NCBI GenBank assembly: GCA_964646415.1
Contig: CAZYEL010000010.1
Span: forward strand, 1-35,843
Source: VGJV01 sp964646415
GTDB lineage: Bacteria > Patescibacteriota > Minisyncoccia > UBA6257 > 2-01-FULL-56-20
Length of the DNA: 35,843 nt
Direction of reading: 5' to 3'
The position numbers and the translations under genes are program-made. Shown one piece after another: positions 31,771 through 35,843 of the stretch (the first letter of the stretch is position 1; each line of letters begins with the position of its first letter). Under the pieces are notes generated by a model that saw nothing but the letters and a program-made list of their open reading frames with translations, ran no database searches and was not told the origin of the DNA.

Positions 31771-32220
31771 ATGAGCAATACAATCACGGAGAAGAAAAAT
31801 ACTGCATGGGTTATCGTAGCCGTTGCGGTAATTCTTATTATTGGGGCAGTTATTTTGTTTAAATCTCCCGCGGCTCCCGCGACGGAAACGAAGAATGTTC
31901 CAATCGCGACTCCTGCTCCGAAAAAAACTGCAACTATTTTTTATAGTTCTGAAGGATTTTTCCCAAGCTCGACTATAGTAAAAAAAGGCGATACGGTTGT
32001 GTTTGAGAATGGTTCAGACAAACCGTTTTGGCCGGCGTCAGCTCCGCATCCGGCTCATACCGGTTATCCGGAGAAAGGAAGTTGCGGCGGCAGTGCTTTC
32101 GATGCCTGCAGTGCGGCTGAATCTGGCGGGACGTGGACATTCTCGCCGAACAAGGCGGGAGAGTGGAAGTACCATAATCATCTTAATCCGAACTTAAAAG
32201 GGGTGCTGATTGTGGAATAG
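31771..32220 (+). CDS. Membrane-anchored plastocyanin-like cupredoxin
   Basis: The 149-residue protein has a membrane helix at about 11-30, a Pro/Thr linker and one cupredoxin domain (53-149). GFFPSSTIVKKGDTVVFENGSDKPFWP is a standard cupredoxin opening. Possible metal ligands are H93 and H96 (PHPAH) and H135 and H137 (EWKYHNHL). The Cys ligand of blue copper proteins is absent at the YHNH position. C105 and C113 sit in a loop and may form a disulfide. It is a different branch from the three CxxC-x9-H proteins, and here the first His is kept. It is the last gene of the + strand surface cluster, 28 bp after the glycine-rich gene. A copper-binding or redox role in the envelope is plausible. Confidence 0.8.
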   Translation: MSNTITEKKNTAWVIVAVAVILIIGAVILFKSPAAPATETKNVPIATPAPKKTATIFYSSEGFFPSSTIVKKGDTVVFENGSDKPFWPASAPHPAHTGYPEKGSCGGSAFDACSAAESGGTWTFSPNKAGEWKYHNHLNPNLKGVLIVE

Positions 32221-32259
32221 TATTTGTAAGCCGATGTATAATCGTTAAAGCGCTTTTGC

Positions 32260-32303
32260 GTAGAAGGCTAAGCCTTCCCCTAAGGGAAGGCTTAGCCTTC
32301 TAC
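32260..32303. repeat. REP2 palindrome at the RAYT2 3' end
   Basis: A 44-bp inverted repeat with one central mismatch pair. The arms start GTAGAAGGCTAAGCCTTCCC and mirror to 32303. GTAG at the foot is the tetranucleotide typical of REP elements. It contains the RAYT2 stop codon and may also terminate the surface operon. Confidence 0.9.
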
Positions 32304-32957
32304 TTTATATCCGAGCCAGTCCTGAACAGTTGTATTGAAATCGGCGATTGAACCGAAATATTCTGGAAGAGAATCTTTTGCGAGTATGATTTTTTCGAGC
32401 CGCGGTTCCTGCGTCGAAAAATCAAGGTAGCTTGAGTATGGATATTTTTGGAGGAATAATTCTGCTTTCCGCTTATCAATAATTCCGGCTTCTTTCCAGC
32501 TGGGGTCGATAATTTTCACGGGATTAAGGTGAATGTAGGAAACGAGATATTTGAGGTATTCATCAGTATTGGCATATTTCGCTTTAAATGGCCCCTGGAA
32601 CAATCCTCCGCTTCGGTTATTTTTCTTGTTGAAGTACATAGTATATGCGGTGGCAAGCTTCTGCATGAAGGTACTCACTCCTCGTTCTTGTTTTTCCCGA
32701 AGAAGAAGATGAAAATGGTTCGGCATGAGACAATATGCGCAAATATTGGTAAGCGTTTCGCCCCGATCTACAGAAGCCACCTCTTTCAGAGTCCCTCCTT
32801 GTCGCCATAAATCAAGCGAAACGGTGCCATTTGCAAGGTAGAGGAGTGACAGAAAGCGGTCGCTATCATGCTCGCTTGAAAAAATTACTCGCTGGTCGGT
32901 CCCTCGGTTATAGATATGATAGTACTCACCAACCCCAAAAATTTCTTTGCGCGCCAT
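32292..32957 (-). CDS. RAYT (TnpA_REP) HUH transposase 2
   Basis: From ATG 32957 (MARKEIFGVGEYYHIYNRGTDQR) the protein has 221 residues. MPNHFHLL holds the HUH pair (H81, H83). ATAYTMYFN holds the catalytic Tyr (Y105 or Y108). GLFQGPFKAKY and SYIHLNPVK are family blocks. It is clearly homologous to RAYT1 along its length but diverged, and it uses a different palindrome family. Where RAYT1 has its REP1-encoded QRGSTSVEE, this one has a non-palindromic RQGGTLKEVASVDRG. The last residues (GYKVEG) lie in the REP2 palindrome. TATAAT at 32969-32964 predicts transcription starting at the ATG. Confidence 0.93.
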   Translation of the reverse strand: MARKEIFGVGEYYHIYNRGTDQRVIFSSEHDSDRFLSLLYLANGTVSLDLWRQGGTLKEVASVDRGETLTNICAYCLMPNHFHLLLREKQERGVSTFMQKLATAYTMYFNKKNNRSGGLFQGPFKAKYANTDEYLKYLVSYIHLNPVKIIDPSWKEAGIIDKRKAELFLQKYPYSSYLDFSTQEPRLEKIILAKDSLPEYFGSIADFNTTVQDWLGYKVEG

Positions 32958-32963
32958 ACATTG

Positions 32964-32969
32964 ATTATA
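32964..32969 (-). promoter_or_regulatory. -10 box of RAYT2
   Basis: A perfect TATAAT on the minus strand, 6 nt before ATG 32957, implies a leaderless or nearly leaderless mRNA. No -35 is clear, because that position falls in the REP2 palindrome. Confidence 0.5.
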
Positions 32970-32979
32970 CACAAACACA

Positions 32980-33021
32980 AAGAAGGCTAAGCCTTCCCCT
33001 GAGGGAAGGCTTAGCCTTCTT
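32980..33021. repeat. REP2 palindrome between RAYT2 and recG
   Basis: A 42-bp inverted repeat with arms starting AAGAAGGCTAAGCCTTCCC. It ends on the last base of the recG TGA stop, so insertion was at or very near the stop. It may now end the recG transcript. Confidence 0.9.
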
Positions 33022-35309
33022 CATTCGAAGTGCAGTGTTTGCTCGAACTCGGCGAGTTTTTGTTTCAGCAAGGGATGTTTTGCGAGCTCCGGGTCGGTGC
33101 GGAACACCTCTTTCGCGGCTTCGCGCGAGGCGCTGATGAGCGGCGGGTCCATGAGCGCTTCCATCGCAGAGTCGGGGAAACCGGTTTGCGATTGCCCCAG
33201 AAATTCACCGGGCCCCCGGTGCTTCAAGTCGTACTCCGCGAGTTCGAAGCCGTTCTTTGCGGCAACAATCGCTTTGAGGCGGGCGGCGGTTGATTTGGAA
33301 TTCGAATCGGTGAAAAGGAGGCAGAATGACTCATGTGCGCCGCGCCCCACGCGTCCGCGGAGCTGATAGAGTTGGGCGAGCCCGAAACGGTCCGCGCCCT
33401 CGATGAGCATGATGGTCGCATTCGGGATGTCCACACCCACTTCGACCACCGTGGTGGAGACGAGAATGTCCGTTTTCCCCTCCTGGAAATTTCTCATGAT
33501 TGCATCTTTCTCCTTTGCTTTTATTTTCCCGTGAAGCATTGCGACGCGGAGGTCGGGGAATATTTTCTTAGAAAGTTTTTCATATTCCTCTTTTACTGTG
33601 CGCACGTCCCACGAAGCCGCCTGCGCGGGGTTCCACTTCGGTGCCGGAGCACTTTTCTCGTCCTTTTGCGAGGGCTCTATGCGAGGACAGATTACAAATA
33701 TTTGCCGCCCATCTTTTACATGTTCCCGTATAAATTGATATGCGCCCGTTCGCTTCTCCGGCGGCACGACATAGGTTTTTATCGCTTTTCTCCCCGGGGG
33801 GAGCTCGGTGATGGTCGAGAGATCAAGGTCGCCGAACATGGTGAGCGTGAGTGTGCGGGGGATGGGAGTGGCGGACATGCTCAAGAAATGAGGCAGGTAC
33901 GGTGACGGATGACTATGGCGATGACTTGGGTTCTGGTCATTATTATTGCCATAATCACTGTGCGCGAGCTTCGCTCGCTGGCGGACGCCGAAACGGTGTT
34001 GCTCGTCAATCACGACGAGTCCGAGGTCGCGCCATGCCATTTCCTCGTTGAGGAGCGCGTGCGTGCCGATGACGATGGAAATTTCACCCCGCGCGATTGC
34101 TGTTTTGAGTTTCTTTTTGGGGAGCGCCATTTCTCCCGCATCAGTTGCAAGGCGCGATTCAGAAGCAGTGAGAAGCCCAATCCTTAGGAAGTCCGACTTC
34201 CTAAGATTGGAGAGTTTTTTGAACGTTGCATAGTGCTGGCGTGCAAGTATCTCCGTGGGCGCCATTACGGCGATTTGGAGTTTCACTTCGGCCGCGAGCA
34301 CGGCGGCAAGTGCCGCGATCACCGTTTTCCCCGAGCCCACGTCTCCCTGGAGAAGGCGATTCATGGGGTGCGGTTCGGAGATGTCCTGCGCGATTTCCCA
34401 GAGCGTTTTTTTCTGCGAGGGCGTGAGCGCGAAGGGGAGCGCGGCAAGGAGTTCCTTGATGCGTTCGAGGGATGCGGGTATCGCGGGTGCCCGCGTGGCG
34501 CGGAGGATAAGCCGCTCGCGGAGGTTCTTGAGGTGGAGGAGGAAGATGTCTTCAAACGCGAAGCGGCGCTTCGCCCGGGCGGCGTCTTCCTGCGCATGGG
34601 GGAAGTGGACGGCGTGGAGGGCGTCGTGGAACTCCGGCAAATCTTCTTTGGCGCGTATTGCCTCGGGGAGAAAGTCTTCAAGCGGTGGGAGGCTTTGGAG
34701 GAGGGGAAACGTGAGGAAACGTATGCCTTTCGAGGTGAGCCCGCGGGTTTCGGGGTACACGGGGACGAGGCGGCCTGTGTGTTTCCACACCGCGGAATGA
34801 CGCGGACTTGACGCGGACAGTCGCGGAAGGGGATCGCCCTCTTGTATCTTTTCCGCGTCATTCGGTGTTCCGTCCGCGTATGTCTGCGCGCTCCGAGGGA
34901 GCGACTCGAAGCTGGGATTGCTCAAATACAGCTCGCCGTCTTCGTTCGCGGAAACTTTTCCGGAGAAATTATAGTATGAGCCTCGTTTCAGCTGTTGCGC
35001 GATGTAGGGCTGGTTGAACCAGACGGCGCGGAGGGAGCCGCTCTGGTCGGCGAGCATAGCTTCGACGACGACGAAGCGCCGGCGCCAGCTGCGCCGCGCG
35101 GAGGCGTCTTCCACCTGTGCTTGGACGGTGACACGCTCGCCCGCGTCGAGGTCGGCAATCGCGCGTAGGGCGGAGAAGTCTTCATAGCGCACGGGGAAGT
35201 GGAAGAGGAGGTCGCGGACGGTGCGGAGCCCGAGCCGCGCGAGGTGCGTCAAAAACCGCTTGGGTGTGTTAGGAAGCTCTGCGAGCGGCGTGTCGAGGGC
35301 AACCGCCAT
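33021..35309 (-). CDS. recG: ATP-dependent DNA helicase RecG with repeat-derived insertions
   Basis: RecG remodels stalled replication forks and branched DNA. The 762-residue product is longer than the usual 680-700. Domains in order are the N-terminal wedge/OB region (about 50-135), the helicase core with Walker A GDVGSGKT (322-329), APTEILARQH (350-359), DEQH (435-438), SATPIPRT (479-486) and STTVVEVGVDIPNA, then QLRGRVGRG and the RecG C-terminal block KHRGPGEFLGQSQTGFPD. Extra sequence occurs at about 138-178 (CGCGGA-rich DNA), 366-378 (NLRKSDFLRIG, TCCGA palindrome) and 452-470 (DYGNNNDQNPSHRHSHPSP, AATAATAATG microrepeat), between helicase motifs and not within them. An extended -10 TGTTATACT lies just upstream. 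Confidence 0.96.
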   Translation of the reverse strand: MAVALDTPLAELPNTPKRFLTHLARLGLRTVRDLLFHFPVRYEDFSALRAIADLDAGERVTVQAQVEDASARRSWRRRFVVVEAMLADQSGSLRAVWFNQPYIAQQLKRGSYYNFSGKVSANEDGELYLSNPSFESLPRSAQTYADGTPNDAEKIQEGDPLPRLSASSPRHSAVWKHTGRLVPVYPETRGLTSKGIRFLTFPLLQSLPPLEDFLPEAIRAKEDLPEFHDALHAVHFPHAQEDAARAKRRFAFEDIFLLHLKNLRERLILRATRAPAIPASLERIKELLAALPFALTPSQKKTLWEIAQDISEPHPMNRLLQGDVGSGKTVIAALAAVLAAEVKLQIAVMAPTEILARQHYATFKKLSNLRKSDFLRIGLLTASESRLATDAGEMALPKKKLKTAIARGEISIVIGTHALLNEEMAWRDLGLVVIDEQHRFGVRQRAKLAHSDYGNNNDQNPSHRHSHPSPYLPHFLSMSATPIPRTLTLTMFGDLDLSTITELPPGRKAIKTYVVPPEKRTGAYQFIREHVKDGRQIFVICPRIEPSQKDEKSAPAPKWNPAQAASWDVRTVKEEYEKLSKKIFPDLRVAMLHGKIKAKEKDAIMRNFQEGKTDILVSTTVVEVGVDIPNATIMLIEGADRFGLAQLYQLRGRVGRGAHESFCLLFTDSNSKSTAARLKAIVAAKNGFELAEYDLKHRGPGEFLGQSQTGFPDSAMEALMDPPLISASREAAKEVFRTDPELAKHPLLKQKLAEFEQTLHFE
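33905..33960. repeat. Translated microrepeat in recG
   Basis: GATGACTATGGCGATGACTTG, then CTGGTCATTATTATTGCC and ATAATCACTG, are low-complexity ATGAC/ATTATT strings. They encode an Asn/His/Ser run between the DEQH and SAT motifs. The sequence style resembles the glycosyltransferase insert at 10177-10224. Confidence 0.6.
34183..34205. repeat. TCCGA-core palindrome in recG
   Basis: CTTAGGAAGTC-C-GACTTCCTAAG is a perfect 23-bp palindrome in frame. It encodes LRKSDFLR. It has the same layout as the doublet at 11139-11182 in the glycosyltransferase gene. Confidence 0.75.
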
Positions 35310-35519
35310 TGAAGTGGGAATAGTATAACATACAAATAACTTATAACTGATAACTGATGACGAGGGAGTTTATAGATTCCCGCGGGACTTCGCCCCGTAC
35401 TGGATTCCCGCGTACGCGGGAATGACAGATGTGGCCCGGGCGAAACTTGACTTTTCTATGTTTGAATGGTTGTATGTTTGGAATGACCACAGCGGGTCGT
35501 AAGAGAAAGGATTGCATTT
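35310..35519. promoter_or_regulatory. Divergent spacer: recG promoter, microrepeat, ATTCCC palindrome
   Basis: TGTTATACT on the minus strand (-10 hexamer 35327-35322) is an extended -10 for recG with a very short leader. 35337-35362 is the AACTTATAACTGATAACTG microrepeat. 35404-35423 reads ATTCCC-GCGTACGC-GGGAAT, the ATTCCC-N8-GGGAAT pattern, with a partial copy at 35385. TTGACT (35447-35452), 17 bp before TTGTAT, is a weak promoter candidate for the small gene at 35520. Confidence 0.5.
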
Positions 35520-35771
35520 ATGCAAATTAAAAATTGGGCCGGGCGTAGGGATGCGCCGGAAATCGAATTGGTCGATGATGCTCAAGGAGAGCGAGGGAAC
35601 ATTATCGGACCACGGGTACGGGAAGATGAGGGGAAAAATTCCCGGATGGTGGAAGTTCCAGACCGGGAATTCTGGTGGTGGGCGATGCTTCTCATCGCGG
35701 CTCTCGCGGGGGTGACCGCGGTGGCGTTTTTCGTGGGACACCACCAGATTATCGTCGAGATGTTCCGATAA
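35520..35771 (+). CDS. Small single-pass membrane protein of unknown function
   Basis: The 83-residue protein has a charged N-terminal half (RRDAPEIELVDDAQGERG) and one membrane helix at about 52-74 (FWWWAMLLIAALAGVTAVAFFVG), ending GHHQIIVEMFR. A good Shine-Dalgarno-like AAAGGA lies 8 nt before the ATG, unusual in this window and support for a real gene. I recognise no family. It is transcribed away from recG. Confidence 0.65.
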   Translation: MQIKNWAGRRDAPEIELVDDAQGERGNIIGPRVREDEGKNSRMVEVPDREFWWWAMLLIAALAGVTAVAFFVGHHQIIVEMFR

Positions 35772-35843
35772 GCGAGAGCGGGAAAGTAGGGTTAAGGGAA
35801 CTTTCGTGTTGGTTTTTCTCTCATCGGTCGTTGCAAATGTGAG

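Larger units (their letters stand above)
32260..33021 (-). mobile_element. REPtron 2: RAYT2 with REP2 palindromes
   Basis: The RAYT2 gene lies exactly between two nearly identical REP2 palindromes (32260-32303 and 32980-33021, core AAGGCTAAGCCTTCCCC-T-rAGGG). The right one touches the recG stop codon. The hairpin at 9296-9322 shares the arm GGGAAGGC and may be a relative. Layout matches a RAYT with its own REP family. Confidence 0.8.

Overview
The window most likely comes from a Candidate Phyla Radiation (Patescibacteria) bacterium of the Parcubacteria type. This is inferred from gene content and style: a compact F-type ATP synthase operon with a shortened epsilon and delta subunit, very large secreted beta-rich surface proteins, small membrane-anchored cupredoxin-like proteins, DoxX and RecG genes, and many short palindromic repeats that run through coding sequence. 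The standard code with TGA as stop fits every gene seen. No database search was possible, so the lineage is a judgement.

Layout. Bases 1-447 hold the 3' end of an unrecognised gene (+), followed by a terminator and two strong palindromes. Bases 635-8485 (-) form a housekeeping block: atpB-atpE-atpF-atpH-atpA-atpG-atpD-atpC and then tsaD, with a clear promoter in front of atpB. Bases 8605-8890 hold an antibiotic-biosynthesis-monooxygenase-like gene split by a +1 frameshift, then tRNA-Glu (-) with its own promoter and terminator. Bases 9409-12511 carry a DoxX-like membrane protein, a membrane GT2 glycosyltransferase and a pseudopilin with an unusual C-terminal extension.

Bases 12727-32220 are an accessory cell-surface island on the + strand. 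It has three paralogous anchored cupredoxin-like proteins (CxxC-x9-H), a conserved-looking membrane protein, a modular protein of about 2,340 residues, a coiled-coil protein, a beta-helix protein of about 1,510 residues, a shorter paralogue of the giant protein, a signal peptidase I, a glycine-rich protein and a plastocyanin-like protein. The second and third cupredoxin-like genes each stand directly before one of the two related FEGP-type surface proteins. The signal peptidase is translationally coupled to the smaller of these. The pseudopilin, the giant protein and its paralogue share a short 'NVGIGTxxP' beta module, so the island reads as one envelope or adhesion system.

Two RAYT (TnpA_REP) HUH transposase genes (- strand, 27422-28138 and 32292-32957) interrupt or border the island. 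Each is bracketed by its own palindrome family (core CGAGGTTnAACCTCG for the first, AAGGCTAAGCCTT for the second). recG (-) and a small membrane protein gene (+) close the window.

The most striking property of the window is that palindromic and low-complexity repeats lie in frame inside essential genes (tsaD, atpA, atpG, recG), comparable to Rickettsia palindromic elements. One family encodes nearly the same peptide, about A-x-G-G-S-A-x-G-G, in three unrelated proteins.
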